NCBI GenBank assembly: GCA_028571685.1
Contig: CM053146.1
Span: forward strand, 22,603,431-22,667,430
Reading direction: 5' to 3'
From: Heterohyrax brucei
Taxonomy: Eukaryota; Chordata; Mammalia; Hyracoidea; Procaviidae
Length of the DNA: 64,000 nt
Shown here: piece by piece, positions 52,402 to 63,500 of the stretch
How positions within the stretch are numbered: the stretch's first letter is position 1
How the letters are laid out: each line of letters begins with the position of its first letter
Position numbers and translations under genes: made by a program
The notes under the pieces: generated by a model
What the model was told of the DNA's origin: nothing
Seen by the model: the letters and a program-made list of their open reading frames with translations, nothing else
The model's database searches: none

Positions 52402-52612
52402 GCCAAGGAATCCTGGTTGCACAGAGGTTAAGTGCTCAATGGCTAACTGAAAGAAAGTTCAAGAGTTTGAATCCACCATCAGCTCTGCAGCAGAAAGTTG
52501 TGATAGTTTGATTCCATGAAGATTACAACCTTGGAAACACCATGGGGCAGTACAACTCTATTGTATAGGGTTGCTGTGAATCACAATTGACTCGATGACA
52601 ATGGATTAATTA
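52402..52612 (+). mobile_element. AfroSINE, long variant
   Basis: Sense: 'aaggaatcctggttgcacag', 'gctcaatggctaactgaaag', long-type insert 'gctctgcagcagaaagttgt', 'atgaagattacaaccttgga', 'tcacaattgactcgatgaca'. Confidence 0.85.
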
Positions 52613-52789
52613 CCACTGTGAAGTTCTCCTTTGGAAATACCTTTATTGTAGTTTAAATAATTGAGATGAACTTCTTCAAAATGCTATACTAGTAGCAGTT
52701 CTAAATGGCAGGCATTCAGGGGTGTGAGATGACTGCCTCTGAGCAACTGCTGTTTCTACTCTTTCCATCCCATCATCTCTACCCAGGAC

Positions 52790-53050
52790 CGGTGGTTGTG
52801 AATCCCCCAAACTTACCTTCTAAGCCTTCCTCCTCACTTCCTCCAGAGTGACTTTCTAAATGGAATATTAAATCCTGTTCCTTTCCTACTCAAAGAGTCT
52901 CCAAGACCTTTGACAATAGTCTCCAGAGGGGGATGCATAAGCCTCCTGGGGGGTAGGATAAGGTAATCTTTTAGGGACAGGGAATGAAAATGTTGCACTT
53001 ACATTCATAGTTATAATTCATTCATTTCTAGGTTATTTAGTCAATGCTTC
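52790..53050 (+). mobile_element. L2 LINE fragment
   Basis: 'ccttctaagccttcctcctc', 'ttaaatcctgttcctttcct', 'actcaaagagtctccaagac' follow the L2 3' region order (...CTGATCATGTCACTCCCCTGCTCAAAA...CTTCAATGGCT). Diverged; continues after the two AfroSINEs at about 53540. Confidence 0.45.
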
Positions 53051-53057
53051 TAATATG

Positions 53058-53275
53058 CATAAGAGTTCCAGCATGGCACAGTTAAGCCCTCAGCTACAAA
53101 CCAAAAGTTTGGAGATTCAAATCCACCCAGAAGCACCTCAGAAAAAAAAGCCTGGCAATCTACTTCTGAAAGTTCACAGCCATTGAAAACGCTTGGGAGC
53201 ATAGTTCTACTCTGGAACACAGGGGTTGCCATGAGTTGGAGTTGACTGGGTTTCGTTTGTTTTGGTTTTGGTATA
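53058..53275 (+). mobile_element. AfroSINE variant (left arm of inverted pair)
   Basis: Sense: 'gagttccagcatggcacagt', 'ctacaaaccaaaagtttgga', 'cctggcaatctacttctgaa', 'gggttgccatgagttggagt', GTTTTGGTTTTGG tail. Confidence 0.85.
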
Positions 53276-53354
53276 ACGTATGTTGGTGTAACTGTGTGCA
53301 TATTCAAACAACAAACTTTGCAGAACGTGGTCAAATTTTTTTGCTGATAGTATA

Positions 53355-53462
53355 GTGCTCAACTGTCAAGTTGATTGACTCATAGTGACTCTATAGGACA
53401 GACTAGAACCCTGCATAGAGTTTCCAAGGAGTGGCTGGTAGATTTGAACTGCTGATCTTTTG
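53355..53462 (-). mobile_element. AfroSINE fragment (right arm of inverted pair)
   Basis: Antisense: 'gtgctcaactgtcaagttga', 'catagtgactctataggaca', 'ggagtggctggtagatttga', 'actgctgatcttttgg'. The tRNA-like head is missing. Confidence 0.85.
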
Positions 53463-53539
53463 GATGAGTCCCTTAAGAAATGTGGGGCCAAGGCTGATAG
53501 GACAGGGAGTAAAAGTCATTTGTGGTACGTAGGCTTTCA

Positions 53540-54010
53540 AGGGAGATTCCAAACTCCCTGCCATGGCTTACAATCTCCCCAGCGTACCCTGGCCCCTACT
53601 GACCTTGCCAATAGCCTTGTCTTCTCTTCCCTGCAGAATGACTGCATTTCTGTGAGTACAACAGCACTGGCCCACAAATACAGGCCTCCTCCCTCTTTGG
53701 CCTGTCTGCTGTTTTTCTTTAGAGGAATGACAGCTGATGGGAAATTGTTAATCAGTTTTCAAAATTCAGCCTTTCCTGAACCATGTTCAGGCCCCACTCT
53801 CAGGTAGACCAACCTAGTATTCCTAGTCCCCCTCCCTGTGCTGCCTCCATACCGTGTATAACCTGTCCTTCTATTTTTAGCACAGCATCCGAAACACCCA
53901 TGTGCCCACATTTATTACTAATTTGTCTCCTCTAGTTCTGAGCTCTTTGAGGGTGGGGTGGGGGTTGATTGGTCCCTGGATCCTAGTGTTGAAAGACTTA
54001 GCAAATGAAA
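53540..54010 (+). mobile_element. L2 LINE 3' part
   Basis: 'ttccaaactccctgccatgg', 'ctcccc...ccctggcccctactgacctt', 'atttgtctcctctagttctg', 'agctctttgagggtgggg' follow the L2 3' end (CAAACTCCTTAGC...ACCTACCTCTCCAG...AGCTCCATGAGGGCAGGG). Broken and diverged. Confidence 0.55.
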
Positions 54011-54032
54011 ATACATGAGGTCCAGTGAATAC

Positions 54033-54087
54033 TTTTTTAGTATAAGTATGTTGTCTGCAAAATTTGGAACATGCTTACACTAAAAAA
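54033..54087. ncRNA. Short hairpin, 20-bp stem (possible)
   Basis: TTTTTTAGTATAAGTATGTT pairs with AACATGCTTACACTAAAAAA across a 15-nt loop; one A/C mismatch and one G-U pair. It belongs to a longer ancient repeat (following 'tgcttatctgaaattcaaat' and 'tttatttggcaagcctactg') that I recall as widespread in mammals. Such hairpins have sometimes become microRNA genes; there is no evidence here that this one has. Confidence 0.35.
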
Positions 54088-54267
54088 TTATTTGTTGCTT
54101 ATCTGAAATTCAAATGTATCTGCATGCCGTGTTTTATTTGGCAAGCCTACTGGGACTGCAGAACCTACCAGAGGTGCAGTCATGGTGAAGATTTTCATCA
54201 ATACTTTTTAAAATAAATAAGTCAAGGAGCAGTGGTAAAAATTTTAAAAGTTAAAATTTAAAAAAAA

Positions 54268-54455
54268 TTGCCATTGAGTCACTGCTGGGTCTTGACAGTT
54301 CCATAGGGAGGATTGCTCCATAGGCCGTTCTTGGCTGTGATCTTTAAGAAAGTAGATAGCTGGGCCTTTTTCCCAATGCCATCCCTGGGTAGGTTCTAAC
54401 TGGCAATCTTTAGATTAGTAGTTGAATGCAAACTGTTCACTCAACCCAGGGACCT
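54268..54455 (-). mobile_element. AfroSINE, long variant, diverged
   Basis: Antisense: 'gccattgagtcactgctggg', 'gattgctccataggccgttc', long-type 'gtgatctttaagaaagtaga', 'tagattagtagttgaatgca', 'ctgttcactcaacccaggga'. Confidence 0.65.
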
Positions 54456-55227
54456 AAGAGCAGTGATGAAGATTCCCCCCTAATCAGAGAAATGTAAAGA
54501 CAGAAGCAAGACCATAAAATTTTTCTTTCTAATAAATCCAATGTTTCTAAGGGGACATTTGGCACCAGTGTTGTCCATTAAATAGGTCCAGAAGCAATAA
54601 GTGATGCCTCAGCAGTAGCAATGAAGACACCTGGTGCACATACCCGGTTTTCAAGCTTCCTTCCTTTCTAATGTCACATGGCAAGATGGCTGGAAAGCAC
54701 AGGGATGCCTGGAGTAACTTGTTTCGTCAGAAAGCAAAGGAGAGGTTAAAAATTTAGTGGACTACGTAGAAAGGACAAGGGTCCTCACTGAAAAAGGCTC
54801 CTCTAGCTAAGGTCAAGGCAATCAGAGCATCAAAATGAATAATGTCAGTAATAGATATTAAATCACTGGAAAAATTAGTAAGTCTATAGTGATGAGAGAC
54901 GGGAGACAGGAGAAGGTGAGGAAGGGAAGGGGAGGTGGAAAAGCTGTTTCTTTTCTTTAGAATGTGAGCTAATAAACCTAGAAGATAATAGAAAATCAGC
55001 ATGTTGTAACTGCAATGTAATAAGTCACTCAGGTGAAAGATACATGAGGAATGATAAAAGTATTTGGTAAAAGGTAATTAGAGGATGGGATAGTCACATG
55101 GAATTAAATCATCACCTCCCCCCCCAACATCCCCTCCCCAATGATTGATTTAGTTACCAAGGGTAAATTGGTGTTGACAACATGGGAACTGACCTGTCCC
55201 ACCCTAATCAAGCCATTGAAAGTCACC
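54456..55227. other. Unassigned intergenic sequence
   Basis: No gene recognised. A C-rich run at 55117-55126 and short purine runs (54895-54940). Confidence 0.4.
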
Positions 55228-58200
55228 ATATCAGTCATATCACTCATGAATCCACATGCAAAAATTTTCAACAAAATCCTTGCCAATAAATTCAACAGCA
55301 TATAAAAAATATAATTCATCATGATCAAGTTGCTTTCATTCAAGAGATGCAAGGCTGGTTCAACATCAGAAAAACAATTAATGTGATCAATCACGTAAGT
55401 AATACAAAGGATGAGAATCACCTAATTTTGTCAATTGATGCAGAAAAGGCATTTGGCAAAGTCCAACACCTATTCATGCTAAAATCGCTCAGCAAAATAG
55501 GAATAGAGATGAAATTCCTTGATGCAAAGCCAACTTCCTTCATCATCCTGAATGGTGAAAAACTGAAAGAATTCCCCTTGAGAACAGCAACTATAAAAGG
55601 ATGCCCACTCTGACCACTTCTGTTCAACATCGTGCTAGGAGTTCTAGCCAGAGTAATTAGACAAGACAAAGAAATAAAGGGCATCCATATTAGCAATGAA
55701 GAAGTAAAAGTCTCCTTACTCACAGGTGATATGGTTGTATATACAGAGAATCCTAAGGAATCCGTAAGTAAACTACTGGAACTAATAGAGGAATGTAGCA
55801 AACTATCAAGATACAAGATAAATATAAGTAAATCAATAGGATTCCTTTATATCAGCAGAGTTCACCAAAGAAAAAAAATCAGTAAATCAATACCATTTAC
55901 TATAACTCCCAAGAAGGTAAAATATCTAGGAATAAATATAACAAGAGAAATAAAAGACCTTTACAGAGAGAACTACAAGGCCTTACTGCAAGAAACCAAA
56001 AAAGACTTACAAAATTGGAGAAACCTAACATGCTCATGGTTAGGAAGACTTAACATTGTGAAGCTGTCTATGTCACCAAAAGTGATTTACATATACAATG
56101 TAATCCCAAACAAACTGAAGGACACTTTTTTAATGAGATGGAGAAACAAACCACCAACTTAGTTTAGAAAGGGAAGAAACCACGGATAAGTCAAGTACTA
56201 GTGAAGAAGAGGAACATAATGAGAGGCCTCACATTACCTGAACTTGAAGCTATTAAACTGCCATATGAGTCAAAACAGCCTGATACTGGTACCAAAAGAG
56301 ACATAGAGGCCAATTGAACACAGTTGAGACCACAGAGATGCCACCATCCTCTTATGAACAGTTGATATTCAACGAAAGCCCTAAGATTGTAAACTGGGGT
56401 AAAAACAGTCTCTGTTTAACAAACAGTGTTGATAAAACTGGATATCCATCTGCAAAAACTGAAACAAGATCCATATCTCACACTTTACACAAAAACTACC
56501 TCAAAATGGATCAAAGAACTAAATATCAAACCTAAAATGATAAATACCATGCAGGAAAAAATAGGGTCAATGATGAAAGTTCTCATACACAGCTTAGACA
56601 GATATTAGAATCTGACAAAGAAACCATAATCAACAGAAAATATGTAAATGAGAACTACTAAGAATCAAAAACTTCTGCTCATTCAAAGACTTTATTAAAA
56701 GAATTAAAAGACCACCTACAGAATGGGAAAAAATATTTGGCAACTGTGTCTGACTGATGTCTTATCTCCATAATCTACAAGGTAGTACAAAATATCAATA
56801 AGAAAAAGGTAAATAACCCAATTAAACAATGGGTAAGGGATATGGACAGACATTTCACCAAAGAGCATATCCAGGCAGCCAAAAGACACATGAGGAAATA
56901 CTTAGGCTCATTAGCCAACATAGAAATCCAAATCAAAACTACAATGACATAACATCTCACCCCAACAAGGTTGGCCATAATCCAAATAACACAAAGTGAC
57001 AAATGCTGGAGAGGCTGTGGACAGATGGGAACCTTACTACACTGCTAGTGGGATTGCAAAATGGTACAAGCTCTTTGGAAAATAATCTGGAACTTCCTTA
57101 AAAAGCTGGAAATAGATACACCATTTGATCCAGTAATCCCATGGCTTAGAATTTATCCTACAGAAACAAAAGCTGTCACACGAACAGCACTTGCATACGA
57201 ATGTTATTGTAGCACAGTCCACAATAGCTAAGTTGGAATTAACCTAGATGCCCATCAATGGATAAATAGATAAACAAACTATGGTACATAAACTTGGTTT
57301 CAACTGGAAGACATTACGCTGAGTGATATCAGTCAGCAGCAAAAGGACAAATATTGTATGCAACCCCTGCTATAAGGACTTAAAATAGACTTATGTACAG
57401 AAGAAAAGACTTTTTGGTGGCTACAGGGGTGTGAAGGCAGGGTGAGGGTTGATCATGGATTAGACAGTTGATAGAAATTTGGTTAGGTGAAAGCAGTGAC
57501 AGCACACAGTAGAAAGTAGATCAGCTTAACTGGACTTTGAAATAAACTGAAAACTCTTCCAACCTCAACACAATATTGCAAGGATAGAGTAGCAGGTGCA
57601 GGGCATGGGGACATCGAGGTCAAATGGCGTAATTATCCTATTGCTAAGAGAGTCCTCTGTACCCCATATTGGTGAGCAGCATCTGGAGTCTTAAAAGCTA
57701 GCCAGCTGCCATATGAGGTGCACCAAATAGTCACAACTCATCCAGAACAGACAATCACCAAGAAAAACATGAGGGAAAAAGAGCCCAGGAGACAGAAGGA
57801 CCCATGTGAATGGGTGAATGTGTCAACATGTGAGCGGAAGAACCAGGTGGTGCCTAGCCACCACCAAAGGCAACATGAGAAAAACAGGGGTGCATATCAA
57901 GAATTTTACTACAAGACCACAATTGATGATTTGATGGCCTGTGGGATCCTGTGGGAGCATGGTGCCTAGACCTGCTGCTGCCCCTATAGAAAAAATACTA
58001 CTCAGATCAACTCTTTGGACAAAAATGTCACCATATGGTGGCTGTATCTTATGGTTCTATGTATTTATAGGCTGCTGTCCTATTGGTTTCTTCCTAGATG
58101 GGAGAGAAGAGGGTGGATGGGGGGGACAGGAGCTTGTTAAGAGGATACAACAAGTATAAAATGGAAAGGAGAAGTGTGCTTTCATGGGACAAGGATTACA

Positions 58201-58285
58201 GAAGAGCTGTAGATAGACAGGCATGCAAAATTGATTTGGATTGTATACTTTCACTTAATCACAATAATAAAATAAAACAAAAATA
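55228..58285 (+). mobile_element. L1, rightward, 5' truncated
   Basis: Begins in the ORF2 reverse transcriptase domain ('atcactcatgaatccacatg', 'caaaaattttcaacaaaatc'), runs through the ORF2 C-terminus near 57365 ('gctgagtgatatcagtcagc') and a 3'UTR of about 0.9 kb to an A-rich end (AATAATAAAATAAAACAAAA). The 3'UTR matches 1-562 and, reversed, 42.1-43.0 kb, so it belongs to the younger L1 type of this window. Confidence 0.9.
55347..56162 (+). pseudogene. L1 ORF2 reverse transcriptase remnant
   Basis: Two long frames cover RT: 55347-55613 reads [20 protein letters not shown] (the L1 ...[10 protein letters not shown] motif with D to G) and 55632-56162 reads LARVIRQDKEIKGIHISNEE and FLYISRVHQ. 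The catalytic FADD is replaced by LTGD (codons CTC ACA GGT GAT, 55719-55730), removing one of the two metal-binding aspartates. A stop (TGA) separates the two frames. A dead enzyme. Confidence 0.9.
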
Positions 58286-58397
58286 ACAGCAAAAAGATAA
58301 ATAATCCAATCATGAAATGGCTAAAAGCGAACAGACATTTCACCAAAGAGGACATTTATATGACACAAACTCATGAAAAGATGTTCAGCACCATTGG
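58286..58397 (+). mobile_element. Old L1 ORF2 C-terminal piece, part 1
   Basis: 'aataatccaatcatgaaatg', 'gacatttcaccaaagaggac', 'gaaaagatgttcagcaccat' are L1 ORF2 3' sequence of an older, rightward copy. It continues after the nested AfroSINE/LTR at 58939. Confidence 0.75.
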
Positions 58398-58448
58398 ACA
58401 CCACACCAAACCAGACATACAGCCGTCTGCTGGATTCTGACTCTTAGT
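58398..58448 (-). mobile_element. AfroSINE, part 1 (split by LTR)
   Basis: 'caaaccagacatacagccgt' and 'ggattctgactcttag' are the reversed 3' end of an AfroSINE (CTAAGAGTCAGAATCC...). The rest of the same copy resumes at 58833. Confidence 0.8.
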
Positions 58449-58832
58449 TGCTGAACCAAAAGCAAGTTCATTCTGTCTGTCACTGCAGCCAATCTCAGAA
58501 ACAGTGAAAGTTTCCAGTAATGCCTTATTAACAGACAAGGATGCAAGTGTGGGGAACAGTGAGAACAGCTTCTCCAAGATTGCCCCACTTTGTTACAATT
58601 CCAGTGGCTTTTATAGCCAGATTACAAAGGAATTTGTATCTAGAAAATGTCAAACCTTGTCACAGGAGAGCACAGGGAGTCACAAGATTCCTTTACATCT
58701 TACTGAACAATGTCATTACCTCCCTGTAGGCTTGAATAATTGATTTAGTATCCCAGAAACAGGTAAAGGAATGTCTGTTGATCCATTTTAGCACTCTATG
58801 TGACCTTGATTAAGTCCCAACTACTAATAACA
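58449..58832 (-). mobile_element. Solo LTR inserted in AfroSINE
   Basis: A 384-bp block that interrupts the AfroSINE. Read on the minus strand it starts TGTTATTAGTAGTTGGGAC, has a TATA-like GGCTATAAAAGCC (reverse of about 58609-58621), an AATAA-type signal (TTAATAAGGC) about 100 bp later and ends ..GGTTCAGCA, the architecture of an endogenous retrovirus LTR. It carries no genes. Family and exact target duplication are not clear; a second-class (ERV-K-like) LTR is my guess. Confidence 0.6.
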
Positions 58833-58938
58833 GAGACTCTGTAGACAAAGTTGAACAGCCCCATAGAGTTTTCAAGGAATGCCTGGTGGATTTGAACTGC
58901 TGACCTTTTGGTTAGCAGCCATAGCACTTAGACACCAG
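58833..58938 (-). mobile_element. AfroSINE, part 2 (split by LTR)
   Basis: 'gactctgtagacaaagttga', 'acagccccatagagttttca', 'gaatgcctggtggatttgaa', 'ggttagcagccatagcactt', 'agacaccag'. It joins part 1 in exact consensus order. The flanks GGACACCAC / AGACACCAG may be the SINE target duplication. Confidence 0.85.
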
Positions 58939-59655
58939 AGATGCAAATTGAAAACAGAATGAGATACCATTTCATTCCCATTTAGTATGGCTAAGGCAAG
59001 GAGTTACAAAAACGAACAGAAAATAACAAATGTTGGCAAAGATGTTGGAAAACTAGAAACCTCATGCATTGTCCATGGGACTGCAAAATGATGCAGCTTT
59101 TTGTGGAGACCAGTGTGACAGTTCCCCAAAACTAAAGTTAGAACTACCGTATGACCCTACAGTTCCACTGTTGGGTATATACGCAAAAGACTTGAAAGCA
59201 GAGACTCAAACAGAGGCTTGTATACCAATGCTCACTGCAGCACTGTTCACAACAGCCAAAAGATGGAAACAACCTAAATGCTGGTTGATCCCCATCAACA
59301 GACGAATGGATAAAAAAAAAATGTCACACAAAATCAGCAGGAGAAATGAAGTCTTGATAGAAGCTGTAATATGGATGAAGCTGGAAGACACGCTGAGTGA
59401 AATAAGTAAATCACAAAAGCACAAATATTTTATGACCTCACTTATATAAAAAGACAACAAAACGTAATGTACAGACAACACAGTCATTAGTGGATAACAG
59501 GAGAGAAGGAGGGGGAAAAGAGGTTACTGGTGGTAGAAATACCACATTGATTAAGGGCAGAGTTGCACAGGTGATTGTTGTAATTTCTGTCAGTAAGTTG
59601 TACATCCATGAAAAGTTGAATTAAGTAAAAATTGTGTGATGGATATATTTACAGC
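58939..59655 (+). mobile_element. Old L1 ORF2 C-terminal piece, part 2
   Basis: 'gagataccatttcattccca', 'gagttacaaaaacgaacaga' and a 126-codon frame (59069-59449) reading LELPYDPTVPLLGIYAKDLK ... RWKQPKC ... LSEISKSQKHKYFMTSLI, the C-terminus of L1 ORF2. A 3'UTR-like stretch follows to about 59655. Confidence 0.85.
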
Positions 59656-60150
59656 AACAATAAAGGTAGCTGCTGAAGCTGCTTGTATACAGCCAAATAC
59701 CTCACAGATTTGTTTCTTGATTTGGAGGTTTAAGGTCATGGTTTCATGGAATTTTCCAGGTAACTGGCCTAATAATGTTTAGTGCTTCTGTTTTAGTTCT
59801 TCCTTTGGTGTCTAGTGCCTGGGGTCTAAAAATTTCCAATGGCCATCCAAGGCAGAACAATAGGTCTCTATTCACTTGGAGCAATAGACGAAGAAAAAAA
59901 GTCAAAAATGGGAGGAGGATGTGGAATGTATGGTTAATCCTCTCCAGGAACAACTGCCAACTTTTCATGAGACTGGAACAGGATGGGACCCTACTACCGA
60001 TAGTGAACATTTTCATCAAAGTATCCATAGAAGAATCCTGATCAAAAAGGAGAAAATATGTAATAGAATTTCAGATTCTCATGAACTCTGGACTTCTTGG
60101 AGCCATGAAGTTTGGATGAACCCATGAAATTATTGTCCTGAGATAATCTT
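59656..60150 (+). mobile_element. Probable old L1 3'UTR
   Basis: 'gcttctgttttagttcttcc', 'ttggtgtctagtgcctgggg', 'caatggccatccaaggcaga', 'ttcatgagactggaacagga', 'gaatttcagattctcatgaa', 'ttattgtcctgagataatct' look like the sense 3'UTR of an older afrotherian L1. Assigned by memory of the pattern and by its position after ORF2 sequence. Confidence 0.5.
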
Positions 60151-60597
60151 TGTAGTGGATTGAATTGTGTCCCCCTCAAAATGTATGAAGCCATTTGGCT
60201 AGGCCATGATTCTTGGTGTTGTGTGATATTCCTGTGTGCTATAAACCCTACCTGTATGATGTTAATGAGGAAGGATAGTCGGCAGTTATATTGGTGGGGC
60301 AGGACTCAATGTCTAACACTGTGTTGTGTTTTGAGGCAATGTCTTGGGATGTAAAAGAAAGGGAAGCAAGCAGAGAGTTGGAGACATCATACCATCAGGA
60401 AAGAAGCAGTGCTGGGAGCAGAGCATCATGTTTGTAAAAGACCTGGAGTTCCTGTGCCTCAGAGGCCTGTCCATCCATGACGAGATTGACAACAAGGACT
60501 TTCCTCCAGAGCCAACAGAGGAAGATTTCCACTGGAGTTGATGCTCTGAATCTAGACTTTTAGCCTGCTTTTCCATGAGAAAATAAATTTCTCTCTC
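60151..60597 (+). mobile_element. LTR, MaLR-like, 3' end cut by L1
   Basis: Third long copy of the LTR family: TGTAGTGGATTGAATTGTGT, 'ggccatgattcttggtgttg', 'gggaagcaagcagagagttg', 'gagacatcataccatcagga', 'tttcctccagagccaacaga', 'gagaaaataaatttctctct'. The last ~50 bp are replaced by the L1 T-run starting at about 60600. Confidence 0.85.
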
Positions 60598-63500
60598 TCT
60601 TTTTTTTATTATGATTGAATGAAAATGTACATTCCCATATAAATTGCATGGCCACCTATATGCAGCTCCCACTGCTCTCTCTGCCCAGCGACAGCACACC
60701 CTTCCTCTCTGCTCCATACATGTCTTATCCTCCCAACAATCTTCTATCCCCTCCTCTCTACCCACTCCCCTTCCTCCAGTAAGATGTCAGCAGAATGACA
60801 TCCTACATGCATAGAACCATATAGTGCACACATGATGTGGTCACTCCGTGTTGCCAAGTACAATCCATTCCTGTCTGAGAGTTGACCTCCCTTATAATTT
60901 ATGGACAGGGGCAGCATCAGGGCCAGGGGCCATGCTTCCAGGGGAACACGGAGCCCTGTGGACTGTCAATTGCGTCCTTTAATAGAGCTCTCAGAGTGCA
61001 CCCCTTTTTATTCTTGTGCTGCCAGTGAAACTGAACTTTGTGATCTCCATCATGGCTATCACTGGTGGTGGCCAGGCACCATCTGGTTCTTCCAGTCACA
61101 AGTCAGTGTAGTCACCCACTCACATGAGTCTCTCGGTCTTCTGGGTTCTCTTTCCCCCATGTTGTTTTGTTCCTTAGTGATCATCCGTTCATGCTAAGTT
61201 GGGACCATTTGCTGCACCCTCGGATGGCAGCTTGGCAACTTTTAAGACCCCAGACACCACTCACCAATGCGGAGTGCAGAGGACTTTCTTAGCAAAATGC
61301 TTGTTGTGCCAATTGGCCCCTGAGAGCATAGTCCCTGGCTCCCCCACTCCAGCTACCCTGTCCTTGTAATATCGGATTAAGACAGGAGGAGTAATCACAT
61401 TATGTTGAAGTCCAGTTAATAATATCCTTTCTAATGTGTGGTGTCCCATATTTTTCTTGTTAATATTTTGTAGTACCTTATAGATTATGGAGATCAGGTA
61501 TCAGTCTGACATATAGTTGCCAAATACTTTTTCCCATTCTGTAGGTGGCCTTTTAATTCTATTAATAAAGTCTTTTGGTGAGCAAAAGTTTTTGATTTTT
61601 AATAGTTCCCATTTATCTATTTTCTCTCCTGTTGTTTGTGGTTTGTTTGACAGATTTTCAAGTCTGTCTAAGTTGTGCATTAAAACTTCCATTGTTGCTC
61701 CTACTTTTTCTTGGATGAGTTTTATCGTTTTAGATTTGGTATTTAAGCCTTTTATCCAGTTCGAGTTGGTTTTTTTATAGGGTGTAAAATACGGGTCTTG
61801 TTTCAATGTTTTGCAGATGTAGATCCAATTTTGCCGGCACCATTTGTTGAAGAGATTGTTTTTTTTTCCCCCCCAGTTTACTGTTTTAGGGCCTTTGTCT
61901 AATATCAGCTCTTCATAGGAAGATGGTGTCATCTCTGGGGTCTCGATTTTGTTCCATTGATTTATCTGTATTTTTTTGTACTGGTATCAGCCTGTTTTGA
62001 CTACTGTGGCAGTGTAATAGGTTCTAAAGTCGGATAGTGAGAGGCCTTCCAATGTGTTCTTCAGTAGTGCTTTACTTATCCCAGGCTTCTTCTCTTTCCA
62101 AAGTTGGCAATTTGTTTCTCCATCTTGTTAAAAAATGTCACTGGAATTTGTATTGGGATTGCATTACATAAGTAGATTTCTTTATGCAAAATAGACATTT
62201 TCACTATGTTAAGTCTTCCTATCCATGAGCAGGGTAGTTTTCTCCATTTATGTAAGTCTCTCCTGGTTTCTTGTAGTAAGGACTTGTAGTTCTCTTTATA
62301 AAGGTCTGTTATTTCTCTAGTTAGATTTATTCCTGGGTACTTTACCTTCTTAGGGGCTATAGTAAATAGTATTCATTCGGTGATTTCTTCCTTAATAATC
62401 TCGTTGTTGGTATAATGGAATCCTACTGATATACTTATGTTTATCTTGTATCCTGGCACTTTGCTGAACTCTTCTGTCAGATTGAGTAGTTTACTTATGG
62501 ATTCTTTAGGATTCATCTTTAGGATGTCATCTGCAAAAAGGGAGATTTTCACTTCTTCTTTGCTGACGCAGATGCCCTTTATTCCTTGGTCTTGTCTAAT
62601 TGCTCTGGCTAGAACTTCTAGTATGATGTTGAATAGGAGAGGTGACAGTGGGCATCCTTGTCTAGTCTAGCTCTTGTTCTTAGTAAAAGTGTTTCAGACT
62701 CTGTCCATTCAGGATGATGTAGGCAGTTGGCTTTGTATAAATGGCCCTTATTGCATTGAGAATTTGGCCATCTATTCATATTTTGCTGAGAGTTTTTTTT
62801 AGCATGAATGGGTATTGGACTTTATCAAATGCCTTTTATACATCAATAGACAAGATCAGGTGATTCTTGTCTTTTGTGGTTGATCACATTAATTGTTTTT
62901 CTGATGTTGAACCAGCCTTGCATCCCTGGTATGAATCCAACTTGGTCAGGATGGATTATTTTTTAGATATGTTGTTGTATTTCACTGGCAAAAATTTTGT
63001 TGAAGATTTTTGCATCTAGATTCATGAGTGATATCGGTCTATAGTTCTTTTTGGTTGGGTCTTTCCCTAGCTTTGGTACCAGGGGTATGCTGACTTCATA
63101 GGATGAATTTGGGAGTATTCCATTGCTTTCTATACTGTGAAATAGTCTCAGTAGTATTTAGAGATAACTCTTCTCAAAAAGCTTGATAGAATTCTGCAGT
63201 GAAGTTATCTGGGCCCAGGCTTTTTTCATTGGTAGTTTTTTGATGACTTTTCAATCTCCTCCTTTGTAATGGGTTTATTAAATTGTTCTGCTTTGTGATA
63301 ATTTTGGTAGGTCACATAAATCAAGGAATTTATCCATTTCCTCTAGGGTTTCAAATTTGTTAGAGTACAGTCTTTCATAGAATTCCGTTATGATATTTTT
63401 GATTTCTGTTGCATCTGTTGTGACAACTCCTCTCTTGTTTCTCATTCGAGTTGTTTGTTTCCTTTTCGGTTTTTCCTTAGTTCAGTTTAGCCAATGGTTT

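Noticed and set aside
55347..56162. Reverse transcriptase gene, possibly a retron or viral polymerase
   Set aside because: Sequence order, 3'UTR and tail are those of an L1 LINE; the catalytic box is destroyed and a stop splits the frame.
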